Of a stretch of 64,000 nucleotides of DNA, positions 28,395 through 37,674 are shown piece after piece. Each line of letters opens with the position of its first letter. Positions within the stretch are counted from its first letter, which is position 1. The DNA comes from Blattabacterium cuenoti. GTDB taxonomy: Bacteria > Bacteroidota > Bacteroidia > Flavobacteriales > Blattabacteriaceae. The notes below the pieces were generated by a model. The model saw only the letters and a list, made by a program, of their open reading frames with translations, had not been told where the DNA came from and searched no databases. The DNA lies in the NCBI RefSeq assembly GCF_014251995.1, contig NZ_CP059205.1:186001-250000 (forward strand), read 5' to 3'. A program made the translations under genes and the position numbers.

Positions 28395-29561
28395 CTACAA
28401 TAAACCTTTAGAACTAGGTATTCTATTATTAGAATAATTTTTTTTCATCGCCATTTTAATAGATTTTGCAAAACACTTAAAAATAGATTCTATTTTATGA
28501 TGTTCATTTTTTCCTTTAGAATGAATATATAAATTGCATTTTGCAGATAGGGAAAAAGATTTGAAAAAATGATAAAACATCTCCGTAGGAACTTTTCCTA
28601 TTTTTTCTCTAAAAAATTTTACTTTCCAAATTAATTGACTTCTTCCTCCAAGATCTAATGCAACTGTAGATAAACTATCATCCATAGGAATTAAATAAAA
28701 TCCATATCTTTCTATTCCTTTTTTATTTTCTAATAATTGGGAAAAAATTTCACCTAAAGCAATTCCAGTATCTTCTATAGTATGATGTTCATCTATATAA
28801 AGGTCTCCCTTTGTTTGAATATTTAAATCTATAGAACTGTGAAATGCTATTTGTTGTAAAAGATGATCAAAAAATCCTAATCCTGTTTTTATATTGGACC
28901 GTCCTTTTCCATTTAAAAAAATGGATATTTTAACTTTTGTTTCTAAAGTAGTACGACTATGTACTAATTTTTTATTAGGTAAAGATGATAAATAATCATA
29001 AATTCTTTCCCATTTATTTGTTTTTAAAGATATGACTTCTTTCAAATCTTTACTTTTTAAAGTAATAAAATAATCATTTTCTTCTTTTGTCAACTTTTTA
29101 AAATTGTTGTTCTCTTTAATCCATATGGATTTACATCCCATATTCTTAGCAAGAAGAACATCAGTTAAACGATCCCCTATAACAAAAGATTCAGAAATAT
29201 TGTATAAATCCGATTTTAAATAAGGAATTAACATTCCTATTCCAGGTTTTCTAGTAGAAGTTTTTTCTTCTGGAAAAGTTTTATCTATATGAACAGAAGA
29301 AAAGTTAATTCCCTCTGTTTTTAAAATATTTAAAATATGATTATGAATAGGCCAAAATTTTTTTTCAGGAAATGCATCTGTACCTAAACCATCTTGGTTG
29401 GTAACCATCACTAAATTGTAATTCAACTCTTGTACTATTTTTGATAAATAGAATATTACTTTTGGATAAAAAAAAATTTTTTCAATAGTATCAATTTGAT
29501 ATGTAGGAGGAATTTCTCGTATTATAGTTCCGTCTCTATCAATGAATAATACTTTTTTCAT
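28395..29561 (-). CDS. hisB: Bifunctional histidinol-phosphatase / IGP dehydratase
   Basis: Two histidine-pathway enzymes in one 388-residue chain. The N-terminal HAD phosphatase (about 1-165) has the nucleophile motif FIDRDGTIIRE and FVIGDRLTDVLLAKNMGC. The C-terminal IGP dehydratase has the metal-binding GLGFFDHLLQQIAFHS, DEHHTIEDTGIALG and the late KGKNEHHKIESIFK. The two-domain form is usual in Bacteroidetes and enterics. It follows hisC by 9 bp. Confidence 0.96.
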   Translation of the reverse strand: MKKVLFIDRDGTIIREIPPTYQIDTIEKIFFYPKVIFYLSKIVQELNYNLVMVTNQDGLGTDAFPEKKFWPIHNHILNILKTEGINFSSVHIDKTFPEEKTSTRKPGIGMLIPYLKSDLYNISESFVIGDRLTDVLLAKNMGCKSIWIKENNNFKKLTKEENDYFITLKSKDLKEVISLKTNKWERIYDYLSSLPNKKLVHSRTTLETKVKISIFLNGKGRSNIKTGLGFFDHLLQQIAFHSSIDLNIQTKGDLYIDEHHTIEDTGIALGEIFSQLLENKKGIERYGFYLIPMDDSLSTVALDLGGRSQLIWKVKFFREKIGKVPTEMFYHFFKSFSLSAKCNLYIHSKGKNEHHKIESIFKCFAKSIKMAMKKNYSNNRIPSSKGLL

Positions 29562-29570
29562 TATTGTATT

Positions 29571-30716
29571 TTATTTTTGATTGAATTGAGGATACTTGTT
29601 AATTTTATTTATTAAATATTTATTTTCTTTATGGGTTCCTATTGTGATTCTTAAACAATTATTGCATAAAACAATTTTTGAACGATCTCTAACAAGAATT
29701 TTTTGTTTCATTAAATATTGGTATAGGTTGTATGATGAAATATTAGTTTTTGTTTTTATTAACAAAAAATTAGCGGAACTAGGATATACTTTTTTTACAA
29801 TAGGAATTTTTTTTAATGATTCTTCCATATATTTTCTCTCTAAAAGAATATTTTTTAAATGATAAAAAAATAAATCTTTATTTTCAAGAGCTTTAATAGC
29901 TATTTTTTGAGAATTAAGGCTGATATTATATGGATGTTTTATTTTATTCATCCATTTAATAATTTCTTCAGAAGCAATAGCTATTCCAATTCTTAATCCC
30001 GCTAATCCCCAAGATTTAGACAGTGTTTGTAAAATAATTAGATTTGGAAAATCTTCAATTTCATCTGAAAAGGATTTCTGACTTGAAAAATCAATATAAG
30101 CTTCATCTAGAACAACAATTCCTGAAAATTTTTTTATAATAAATTTAATATCTTTTCTTTTTATATCATTTCCTGTAGGATTATTTGGAGAACAAATAAA
30201 TATAATCTTACTATATTTATCATTCATTGAATTTTCTATTTTTCTTAAATTCAATTGATACTTTTCTGTAAGAAGAATTTTAATTATATCTATTCCATGA
30301 GTTTTTCCACTTACTTCATACATTCCATAGGTAGGAGGAAAAATAATAGCATGATCCACTTCTGGACGAGAAAAAATTCTGTAAATTAAATCAATAATTT
30401 CGTCGCTACCATTTCCTAAGAAAATTTTTGATATCGAAATATTTTTTAAATCAGATATTTTTTTTTTCAATTCCTTTTGAAAAGGATCTGGATATCTATT
30501 ATAAGAATTTAAAAAAGATAAAGGAGATCCAAAAGAATTTTCATTAGCATCTAAAAAAATAGAATCTTTATCTTTATTATGTTCTCCTCTTGCGGAAAGA
30601 TAAGGATCTATATTTAAAATATTTTTTCTTATTAAAGAGTTTAAATCAAAGTTAGAACGTTTTTTTTTTTCATTATTATAACGATTATTATGAGCATTCA
30701 TAGATTTATAGTTCAT
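29571..30716 (-). CDS. hisC: Histidinol-phosphate aminotransferase
   Basis: PLP fold-type I aminotransferase that makes histidinol phosphate from imidazole acetol phosphate. The 381 residues include LDANENSFGSP, LGNGSDEIIDLIYR, FICSPNNPTGN, VVLDEAYIDFS and the PLP lysine in LQTLSKSWGLAGLRIG. The start overlaps the hisD stop by 4 bp. The first 20-30 residues are Asn/Lys rich and not conserved in the family, so a later start is possible. Confidence 0.95.
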   Translation of the reverse strand: MNYKSMNAHNNRYNNEKKKRSNFDLNSLIRKNILNIDPYLSARGEHNKDKDSIFLDANENSFGSPLSFLNSYNRYPDPFQKELKKKISDLKNISISKIFLGNGSDEIIDLIYRIFSRPEVDHAIIFPPTYGMYEVSGKTHGIDIIKILLTEKYQLNLRKIENSMNDKYSKIIFICSPNNPTGNDIKRKDIKFIIKKFSGIVVLDEAYIDFSSQKSFSDEIEDFPNLIILQTLSKSWGLAGLRIGIAIASEEIIKWMNKIKHPYNISLNSQKIAIKALENKDLFFYHLKNILLERKYMEESLKKIPIVKKVYPSSANFLLIKTKTNISSYNLYQYLMKQKILVRDRSKIVLCNNCLRITIGTHKENKYLINKINKYPQFNQK

Positions 30717-32020
30717 TTATTTAATCGAATATTAACAGATTTTTTATGTGCTATTAAACCTTCCTCAGAGGATAATATATTTACACATTCTGATAAATTT
30801 TGTAATCCTTTTCTAGATATTTTTTGAAAAGTTACTTTTTTAATAAAACTATCTATAGATAGTCCACTATAGGATTTAGCATAACCATATGTAGGTAATA
30901 CATGATTTGTTCCAGAAGCATAGTCTCCAACACTAACTGGAGAATAATTTCCCAGAAACACAGATCCAGCATTAATTACTTTTTTACTCCAATAGGATAA
31001 ATTATGACAATTGATAATTAAATGTTCTGGAGCTATTTGGTTTATTAAATTCATACATTCTTTTAAAGATGATAAAACAATTATTTTACTTTTTTTTAAA
31101 GATTTTTTAACAATATTTTTCTTTTCATTTATATGGAAAAACTGTTTTTTCAATTCTTTTTTTACAGATCTTATCCAAGATTTATTATCTATTGTAACTA
31201 ATAGAATATAACTTTCTGGATCATGCTCAGATTGAGATAATAAATCGGAAGCAACATATTCTGGATTAGCTTGATCATCAGCCATAATAACAATTTCTGA
31301 TGGTCCAGCAGGCATGTCTATAGATACAATTCCTTTTTGGGATACAATTTGTTTAGCTATTGTTACATAAGAGTTTCCAGGTCCAAATATTTTATACACT
31401 GAAGGAATACTGTCTGTTCCATAAGCCATAGCAGCGATAGCTTGAACTCCTCCTATTTTATAAATACGTGATATCCCAATATATTTAGCAGTATATAAAA
31501 TAGATGGATGAATATCACCATTTTTATTAGGAGGACTACATAAAATAATATTTTTGCATCCTGCTAATTTTCCAGGTATTCCCAACATCAATACAGTAGA
31601 TAATAAAGGAGAAGATCCTCCAGGAATGTAAAATCCGATTTTTTCTATCGGAATAGATTTTCTCCAACAAGAAACACCTTTTATTACTTCTATTTTTGAT
31701 TCTTTATGAATTTGATTCCGATGAAAACATTCTATATTCTTATATGCAATTTCTATGGATTTTTTTAATTCGTTTGAAATTTTGGTGTTTGCTTTTTGGA
31801 AATCTTTTTCTGTTACTTGAATATTTTTAATATCTATATCAACATGGTCATATATTCTAGTGTATTTTCTTACAGCTTCATTTCCAAAGTTTTTTACATC
31901 ATTAATAATAGAGAAAATTGAATCTGTTAATTTAGAATCCTCTTTATAGGACGTTCTTTTTAAAAAAGATTGACATGTTTTATATGTTGGGTGAATATAC
32001 ACTTGAATCATATTATCCAT
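30713..32020 (-). CDS. hisD: Histidinol dehydrogenase
   Basis: Zinc enzyme that oxidises histidinol to histidine in two NAD-dependent steps. The 435 residues have the signature region IDMPAGPSEIVIMADDQANPEYVASDLLSQSEHDPES and the C-terminal SVGDYASGTNHVLPTYGYA with metal and catalytic His residues. Length is standard. It lies 17 bp after hisG and overlaps hisC. Confidence 0.97.
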   Translation of the reverse strand: MDNMIQVYIHPTYKTCQSFLKRTSYKEDSKLTDSIFSIINDVKNFGNEAVRKYTRIYDHVDIDIKNIQVTEKDFQKANTKISNELKKSIEIAYKNIECFHRNQIHKESKIEVIKGVSCWRKSIPIEKIGFYIPGGSSPLLSTVLMLGIPGKLAGCKNIILCSPPNKNGDIHPSILYTAKYIGISRIYKIGGVQAIAAMAYGTDSIPSVYKIFGPGNSYVTIAKQIVSQKGIVSIDMPAGPSEIVIMADDQANPEYVASDLLSQSEHDPESYILLVTIDNKSWIRSVKKELKKQFFHINEKKNIVKKSLKKSKIIVLSSLKECMNLINQIAPEHLIINCHNLSYWSKKVINAGSVFLGNYSPVSVGDYASGTNHVLPTYGYAKSYSGLSIDSFIKKVTFQKISRKGLQNLSECVNILSSEEGLIAHKKSVNIRLNK

Positions 32021-32037
32021 ATTTAATTATTTAATTT

Positions 32038-32895
32038 TTATAGTATAATTTTTTCTATTGGCAATACCAATATATCTTGAACTCCAAGCGCTTTTAAATT
32101 TTCTATAATTCCCCAAAAATTATTTTCGTTAACAACTGAATGAACAGAACTCCATTCTGAATTAGCTAAAGGAAGAATAACTGTACTTTTAACTCCTGGA
32201 AGATAAGATATTATTTTTTTTAATCGATTATTAGGAACATTTAATAGAATATATTTATTATTTTTTGCTTTTTTAACAGCTCTAATTCTAAATAATAATT
32301 TATCCATAATTAAATTTTGGGGCATTCCTAAATATAAATGGGAGGCTAAAATTGCTTCAGATTGAAGAACTGTTTCTACCTCTTTTAATCCATTCATAAA
32401 TAGCGTAGATCCACTACTAACTAAATCGCAAATACAATCAGCTAATCCTATTCCAGGTGCGATTTCTACTGCTCCAGAAATTTCATGAATTTCTGCATTG
32501 ATATATCTTTTTTCGAAAAATTCCTTAACTAGGAAAGGATAACTTGTTGCAATTCTTTTTCCATTTAAATCTTTTATATCATTATAAACTAGAGATTTAG
32601 GAACTGCTATAGAAAGTCTACATTTTCCAAATCCTAAAGTTTCTTTAATTTTTATTTTTTTTCTCTTTTCCAAAAGAACATTTTTTCCTATAATTCCGAT
32701 ATCAGCAACTCCATCTTCTAAATATTGAGGGATATCATCATCTCTTAAAAAGAGAATTTCTAATGGAAAATTAAGAGCCGTTGTTTTCAATTTATCTATA
32801 CCAATATTAACTTCAATACTGCAATCTTTCAGTAATTTTATAGAGTCTTCATAAAGACGACCTGACTTTTGAATAGCTATTTTCAGTTTATCCAT
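32038..32895 (-). CDS. hisG: ATP phosphoribosyltransferase, long form
   Basis: First and committed enzyme of histidine synthesis. From the ATG at 32895 (MDKLKIAIQKSGRLYEDS) it is 285 residues, the long homohexameric form with a C-terminal regulatory domain (about 205-285) that normally binds histidine. ISGAVEIAPGIGLADCICDLVSSGSTL is the PRPP-site region. The upstream in-frame ATG at 32949 lies on the far side of a hairpin and is probably not used. First gene of hisGDCBHAF-IE, divergent from xth. Confidence 0.95.
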   Translation of the reverse strand: MDKLKIAIQKSGRLYEDSIKLLKDCSIEVNIGIDKLKTTALNFPLEILFLRDDDIPQYLEDGVADIGIIGKNVLLEKRKKIKIKETLGFGKCRLSIAVPKSLVYNDIKDLNGKRIATSYPFLVKEFFEKRYINAEIHEISGAVEIAPGIGLADCICDLVSSGSTLFMNGLKEVETVLQSEAILASHLYLGMPQNLIMDKLLFRIRAVKKAKNNKYILLNVPNNRLKKIISYLPGVKSTVILPLANSEWSSVHSVVNENNFWGIIENLKALGVQDILVLPIEKIIL

Positions 32896-32914
32896 AAGAA
32901 CATTATAGGGAAAA

Positions 32915-32950
32915 AATGATAAAAGCTTACTTTTGTAAGCTTTTATCATT
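32915..32950 (-). promoter_or_regulatory. Terminator-like hairpin in the his operon leader
   Basis: Perfect 16-bp arms (AATGATAAAAGCTTAC and its complement) around a 4-base loop, followed on the minus strand by TTTTCCC so that the T-run is six long. It ends 19 bp before the hisG ATG. Because xth is divergent, the only transcript it could stop is the his transcript itself, which makes it a candidate attenuator. Function is inferred. Confidence 0.6.
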
Positions 32951-32980
32951 GTAGATTAAGATTAAATTAATGCATTACGA

Positions 32981-32988
32981 CAAATATA
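32981..32988 (-). promoter_or_regulatory. Putative -7 box of the his operon
   Basis: The minus strand reads TATATTTG, a perfect TAnnTTTG match, about 85 bp upstream of the hisG ATG at 32895 and upstream of the leader hairpin. A transcript starting about 5-7 bases downstream would begin near 32975. No good -33 TTG is present at ideal spacing. Confidence 0.5.
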
Positions 32989-33066
32989 AAAACTATTTTG
33001 AATATTTTATATTTTACAATGTTAAATAATACAATACCAACATAATTAAAACATAATTAAAAAAAT

Positions 33067-33828
33067 ATGAAAATTATTAGTTATAATATAAATGGAATTA
33101 GATCTGGAATCAATAAAGGATTATTTGATTGGATTGAAAAAAAAAATCCTGACATTTTATGTTTGCAAGAAATAAAAGCTTTTCCAGAACAAATAAATAC
33201 TAGTCATCTAGATAAACTAGGATATAATCATTATTGGTTTTCTTCAAAAAGAAAAGGATATAGTGGTGTAGGAATTCTATGTAAGAGGAAACCTCTTTTT
33301 GTAGAATATGGAATAGGATTTAATTCTATTGATCAAGAAGGAAGAGTTTTACGTATTGATTTAAAAAATTTATCAATAATTAATCTTTATTTACCATCAG
33401 GTAATAATATGGAAAAAAGATTAAATTTTAAATTTTTATTTATGAATAAATTTTTTTTATACGTAAAAAAAATTTTTAAAAAATTAAACCATCTTATTAT
33501 TTGTGGAGATTATAATATTTGTCATCATGAAATAGATATTTATGACCCTGTTAAACATCAAAAAATTTCTGGATTCTTACCAGAAGAGAGAAAATGGATG
33601 ACTTGTTTTATAAATTTAGGATTTATAGATAGTTTTAGAAACTACGTTAGAGAAGCACATAATTATAGTTGGTGGAGTTATCGATATAATTCTAAAATAA
33701 ATAATAAAGGTTGGAGAATCGATTATATTATGGTTAGTTCTTCTTTAAAAAAAAAAATGAAAAATGCTTATTTACTTCCAAACGTTACATTTTCCGATCA
33801 TTGTCCTGCTGTATTAGAGATTGATTAA
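33067..33828 (+). CDS. xth: Exodeoxyribonuclease III (AP endonuclease)
   Basis: Base-excision repair nuclease of the EEP family that cuts at abasic sites. The 253 residues show SYNINGIRSGINKGLFDWI, the metal-binding Glu in DILCLQEIKAF, YSGVGILCKR, CGDYNICHHEID, and the catalytic Asp-His of NVTFSDHCPAVLEI. Length matches ExoA-type enzymes. It is divergent from the his operon and followed by an antisense tRNA-Lys. Confidence 0.95.
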   Translation: MKIISYNINGIRSGINKGLFDWIEKKNPDILCLQEIKAFPEQINTSHLDKLGYNHYWFSSKRKGYSGVGILCKRKPLFVEYGIGFNSIDQEGRVLRIDLKNLSIINLYLPSGNNMEKRLNFKFLFMNKFFLYVKKIFKKLNHLIICGDYNICHHEIDIYDPVKHQKISGFLPEERKWMTCFINLGFIDSFRNYVREAHNYSWWSYRYNSKINNKGWRIDYIMVSSSLKKKMKNAYLLPNVTFSDHCPAVLEID

Positions 33829-33879
33829 TAATATTGGTTAATTTAATAAAAAATAACATTTCAAAATATATATTTATAA

Positions 33880-33952
33880 TGACCTGACTGGGATTCGAAC
33901 CCAGGACCCTTACATTAAAAGTGTAATGCTCTACCAGCTGAGCTACCAGGTC
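33880..33952 (-). tRNA. tRNA-Lys (anticodon TTT)
   Basis: On the minus strand the 73-base sequence folds into a full cloverleaf. The acceptor starts GACCTGG and ends with discriminator A, the D-arm contains AGCTCAGCTGGTAGAGC, the anticodon stem TTACA/TGTAA encloses loop CTTTTAA with anticodon TTT, and the T-arm contains GGTTCGAATCC. CCA is not encoded. It is a single gene between two plus-strand genes. Confidence 0.97.
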
Positions 33953-33991
33953 TTTTTATAAAAAATCTTTATATCATAATAATCATAATAT

Positions 33992-33999
33992 CAAATATA
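33992..33999 (-). promoter_or_regulatory. Putative -7 box of tRNA-Lys
   Basis: The minus strand reads TATATTTG, 40 bp upstream of the tRNA 5' end, in a position that would drive only the tRNA. It is the clearest case here of a -7 box that must serve a single short transcript. Confidence 0.5.
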
Positions 34000-34028
34000 C
34001 TATATATATACGTAAAAAATTTTTTTTT

Positions 34029-34553
34029 ATGAAAATCACTTTGATAGGATATATGGGTTGTGGAAAAACTACTATAGGAAAAATAGTTTCTGAAAAAATG
34101 AATTTGAATTTTTATGATTTAGATTTTATTATTGTTAAAAAAGAAAAAAATTCCATTTTTAACATTTTTAAGGAAAAAGGAGAACTCTACTTCAGGAATA
34201 TAGAACGTCTTATTTTAGAAAATCTATTGAAAAATAAAGATCAGTATATTTTATCTATTGGAGGAGGGACTCCCTGTTTTTATAATAATATTTATTTATT
34301 GAATAAGTATTCAATGACATTTTATTTAAAAGCAAATAGTCATACTTTATTCAAAAGATTGTTCTTAGAAAAAAATAAGAGACCTTTAATTGCCCATTTA
34401 TCTAAAAATGAATTGTTTCAGTTTATCATGAAACATTTATCACAAAGAATTTTTTTTTATGAAAAATCTTATAAAAATATTAATATAAATGGAAAATCTA
34501 AAAATGATATAGCTAAAGAAATTATAAATTTTGTAAAAAATGATAACATGTAA
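34029..34553 (+). CDS. aroK: Shikimate kinase
   Basis: Phosphorylates shikimate with ATP in the chorismate pathway. The 174 residues have the P-loop LIGYMGCGKTTIG (5-17), FYDLDFIIVK for shikimate binding, YFRNIE, ILSIGGGTPC, and the lid EKNKRPLIAHL. Length is normal. Its end overlaps the tilS start by 14 bp. Together with aroA at 56432 it leads to the chorismate used by the trp operon. Confidence 0.95.
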   Translation: MKITLIGYMGCGKTTIGKIVSEKMNLNFYDLDFIIVKKEKNSIFNIFKEKGELYFRNIERLILENLLKNKDQYILSIGGGTPCFYNNIYLLNKYSMTFYLKANSHTLFKRLFLEKNKRPLIAHLSKNELFQFIMKHLSQRIFFYEKSYKNININGKSKNDIAKEIINFVKNDNM

Positions 34554-35883
34554 TCATTTTTTTCTTACACTTAAAAAACATTTTCTACTGCATGAAAAAG
34601 CAAAGATATGTGTTGCTCTAAGTGGAGGGTTAGATAGTATGGTCTTAATTAATTTATTACTTAGTTTTTCTAAAGTTTTTTCTTCTATTGAGTTAGAAGC
34701 AGCTCATTGTAATTTTTTATTAAGAAATGAAGAATCTTATAAAGATGAATTTTTTGTGAAAAATTTTTGTGTAGAAAAAAATATCATATGTCATATTAAA
34801 CAATTTGACACTTTAAAATTTTCTAAAAAAAAGAAATTATCTATTCAAATGGCTGCTAGAAAACTTAGATATGATTGGTTTTTTGAATTATCAAAAAAAA
34901 ATTTTTATAAATATATTATTTTAGGACATCATCTTAATGATTCTATAGAAACTTTTTTCATAAATATTTGCAGAGGAACCGGAATTAAAGGATTATTGGG
35001 GATTCCTGAAAAAAATGGAATATTTTTACGTCCTCTTTCTAATTTTACAAAAAAAGAGATTATGCATTACGCTAAAACAAAAAATATAAAATGGAGACCC
35101 GACAAAAGTAATAAAGAAACTAAATATTTAAGAAATGAAATACGTTTTTTTTTATCTAAATTTTCTTCTTTTTCATCTTTATTCTATAAAGGATTTAAAA
35201 AAACTATAAATCACCTTTGTGATGAAAATTATTTATTGGAAGAAAAAATAAAAAAAATATGTCATGAAATTACAATAATAAAAAAAGAAAATCCATTTTT
35301 ATGGAAAATGAAATGTGATAAAATAAAAAAGTTACATCCTTTATCTTTTTATTTATTTAAATTATTTTCTCCATATGGATTTAATAATGTTGATAATTTA
35401 AAATATATAATTAATGCACAATCAGGAAAACACCTTTTATCAAAAAAGTATCAGATTATTAAAAATAGAAATGATTGTATTTTAATTTATAACAAATTTT
35501 TATTAGAAAATAAAAATAAATCATTTTTTATTTATGACATCAAAAATATTGATCAAACTTCCTTACCATTTGGTATAAGTTTTTTTTTGAATCCTAACAA
35601 AAAAGATGCAAAAAAAATGTTTCTTGTTGATTTTAATAAAATAATATTTCCATTATTATTAAGAACTTGGAGAAATGGAGATTTTTTTTTCCCATTAAAC
35701 ATGAATGGGAAAAAAAAATTAAGCAAACATTATAAAGATAAAAAATTTTCTATTTTAGAAAAGGAACAAACATGGTTATTAGTCAATGGAGATGGAAATA
35801 TCATTTTAGTCATAAAAGATCGTTTAGATAATAGATTTAAAATATCAGAAAAAACAAAAAAAATACTAGGAATAAAAATATAA
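34540..35883 (+). CDS. tilS: tRNA(Ile)-lysidine synthase
   Basis: Converts C34 of tRNA-Ile(CAU) to lysidine so that it reads AUA, a codon frequent in AT-rich genomes. The 447 residues contain the PP-loop CVALSGGLDSMVLINLL (about 24-40), EAAHCNFLLRNEES, LGHHLNDSIETFFINICRGTGIKGL and a C-terminal TilS domain ending FKISEKTKKILGIKI. Length is typical of Bacteroidetes TilS. Confidence 0.94.
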   Translation: MITCNHFFLTLKKHFLLHEKAKICVALSGGLDSMVLINLLLSFSKVFSSIELEAAHCNFLLRNEESYKDEFFVKNFCVEKNIICHIKQFDTLKFSKKKKLSIQMAARKLRYDWFFELSKKNFYKYIILGHHLNDSIETFFINICRGTGIKGLLGIPEKNGIFLRPLSNFTKKEIMHYAKTKNIKWRPDKSNKETKYLRNEIRFFLSKFSSFSSLFYKGFKKTINHLCDENYLLEEKIKKICHEITIIKKENPFLWKMKCDKIKKLHPLSFYLFKLFSPYGFNNVDNLKYIINAQSGKHLLSKKYQIIKNRNDCILIYNKFLLENKNKSFFIYDIKNIDQTSLPFGISFFLNPNKKDAKKMFLVDFNKIIFPLLLRTWRNGDFFFPLNMNGKKKLSKHYKDKKFSILEKEQTWLLVNGDGNIILVIKDRLDNRFKISEKTKKILGIKI

Positions 35884-35953
35884 TTACATAACCAGTCTTA
35901 ATAATTCCAATTAGTATTTTTTTTAATTTTGGAAAGAATTAGTTATTCTATTT

Positions 35954-37021
35954 ATGAAAGTACATAATTTCAATGCAGGTCCTTCTGTGTTACCAAAAGA
36001 AGTTATTAGAAAATCAGTTCAATCTATAATTGATTTCAATAATTCCGGATTATCTTTACTTGAAATTTCTCATAGAAGTATAGATTTTTTAGAAATAATT
36101 GAAAAAACTACTTATTTAGTGAAACGTGTGATGAATTTAAATGACGATTATTCTATTTTGTTTCTCCAAGGAGGAGCGACATTACAATTTTCAATGGTAC
36201 CATATAATTTAATGAAAAAAGTAGCAGCTTATTTGGATACAGGATTTTGGGCTAATAATGCTATTAAAGAAGCAAAAAAATTTGGAAAGGTTAAAATATT
36301 ATTTTCTGGAAAAGAGAAAAAATACACATACATATCAAAAAATTATGAAGTTCCATATAATGTAGACTATTTTCATTGTACATCCAACAATACAATTATT
36401 GGAACACAAATGAAAATATTTCCTAAAACATCTGTTCCAATAGTTTGTGATATGTCTTCTGATATTTTTAGTAGAAATTTAGATTTTAAACAGTTTGGTC
36501 TAATTTATGCTTCTGCTCAAAAAAATATCAGTACTGCTGGAATGACTATTGTTATAGTTAAAAAAAATATCTTAGGAAAGATGAAAAGAAAAATTCCTTC
36601 TTACATGAATTATAAAATTCATATTAAAAATGGAAGTATTTTAAATACTCCAAATGTTTTTTCTATTTATACTTCTATGTTAACTTTAGAATGGATAGAA
36701 AAAAAAGGAGGTATTTCTGTTTTAGAAAAAAAAAATGAGTATAAAGCTAAGTTATTGTATAATGAAATTGATAAAAATAATTGTTTTGAAAATAAAATAC
36801 ATCAAGATGATCGTTCTAATATGAATGTATCCTTTTTTTTAAAAGATATGAATTTAAAAAACGAATTTAATAAAATGTGGAAAAAAGAAAATATTATAGG
36901 ATTAGATGGTCATAGATTCTTGGGTGGTTATAGAGCTAGTATATACAACGCTCTTCCATTGAAGAGTGTTAAATTTTTGATTGAAGTTATGAAAGAATTT
37001 GAAAGAAAATTTTCATCATGA
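35954..37021 (+). CDS. serC: Phosphoserine aminotransferase
   Basis: PLP enzyme that makes phosphoserine from 3-phosphohydroxypyruvate. The 355 residues begin HNFNAGPSVLPKEVIRKS and include ISHRS, LFLQGGATLQFSMVPYNL, CDMSSDIFSR and the PLP lysine in YASAQKNISTAGMTIVIV. Serine is needed for tryptophan (TrpB) and glycine. The start lies 70 bp after tilS, and the stop overlaps the next gene by 4 bp. Confidence 0.96.
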   Translation: MKVHNFNAGPSVLPKEVIRKSVQSIIDFNNSGLSLLEISHRSIDFLEIIEKTTYLVKRVMNLNDDYSILFLQGGATLQFSMVPYNLMKKVAAYLDTGFWANNAIKEAKKFGKVKILFSGKEKKYTYISKNYEVPYNVDYFHCTSNNTIIGTQMKIFPKTSVPIVCDMSSDIFSRNLDFKQFGLIYASAQKNISTAGMTIVIVKKNILGKMKRKIPSYMNYKIHIKNGSILNTPNVFSIYTSMLTLEWIEKKGGISVLEKKNEYKAKLLYNEIDKNNCFENKIHQDDRSNMNVSFFLKDMNLKNEFNKMWKKENIIGLDGHRFLGGYRASIYNALPLKSVKFLIEVMKEFERKFSS

Positions 37022-37674
37022 TAAAAAAAAGATTTTTTTATATAAAAAAATTGATTCCGAAAAATGTAAAAATTGTAGCAGTTTCTAAAAATCAAGATAA
37101 TTCTTCTATAGAAGAATTATATAAATTAGGACATAGAGATTTCGGAGAAAATTATGTTCAAGAAATGGTTAAAAAATATGAAACGTTACCGAAAGATATT
37201 CGTTGGCATATGATAGGAAATATTCAAAATAATAAATTAAAATATATAATTCCTTTTATTCATTTAATTCATAGTATTAAAAAAATAGAACAAATTAAAA
37301 GAATAAATCATATTGCCTCTAAATATAATAAAATTGTTAATTGTCTTTTGCAAATAAAAATTTGTAATGAACAAAGTAAGACTGGAATGAATTATCAAGA
37401 GTCTCAAAAAATATTAGAAAGTGAAACTTATAATTCAATGCATAATGTTAAAATAGTAGGATTAATGGGAATGGCTTCTTTTCAAAAAGAATTATTAAAA
37501 ATACATAATGAATTTTCGTATTTACATACTTTATATAAAAAGTACAAGAAAAAATATGGCCATTATATACTTTCTATGGGAATGAGTCAAGATTATAAAA
37601 TTGCAATAAAATATGGAAGTAATCTTGTAAGGTTAGGTACTATTTTATTTGGAAAAAGATTTAATCTACAATAG
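37018..37674 (+). CDS. YggS-family PLP-binding protein
   Basis: Member of the PLPBP family, which binds pyridoxal phosphate and helps B6 homeostasis but has no known catalysis. The 218 residues form a single TIM-barrel-like domain with the PLP lysine in IVAVSKNQ, HRDFGENYVQEMVKKYE, IRWHMIGNIQNNKLKYI, LMGMASF, LSMGMSQDYKIAIKYGSNLVRLGTILFG. Overlaps serC by 4 bp. Its end overlaps the convergent trpA stop by 14 bp. Confidence 0.93.
   Translation: MIKKRFFYIKKLIPKNVKIVAVSKNQDNSSIEELYKLGHRDFGENYVQEMVKKYETLPKDIRWHMIGNIQNNKLKYIIPFIHLIHSIKKIEQIKRINHIASKYNKIVNCLLQIKICNEQSKTGMNYQESQKILESETYNSMHNVKIVGLMGMASFQKELLKIHNEFSYLHTLYKKYKKKYGHYILSMGMSQDYKIAIKYGSNLVRLGTILFGKRFNLQ

Noticed and set aside
32896-32949. 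N-terminal extension of HisG from the ATG at 32949
   Set aside because: It begins inside the leader hairpin and adds residues not found in the family; MDKLKIAIQKSGRL at 32895 is the conserved start.
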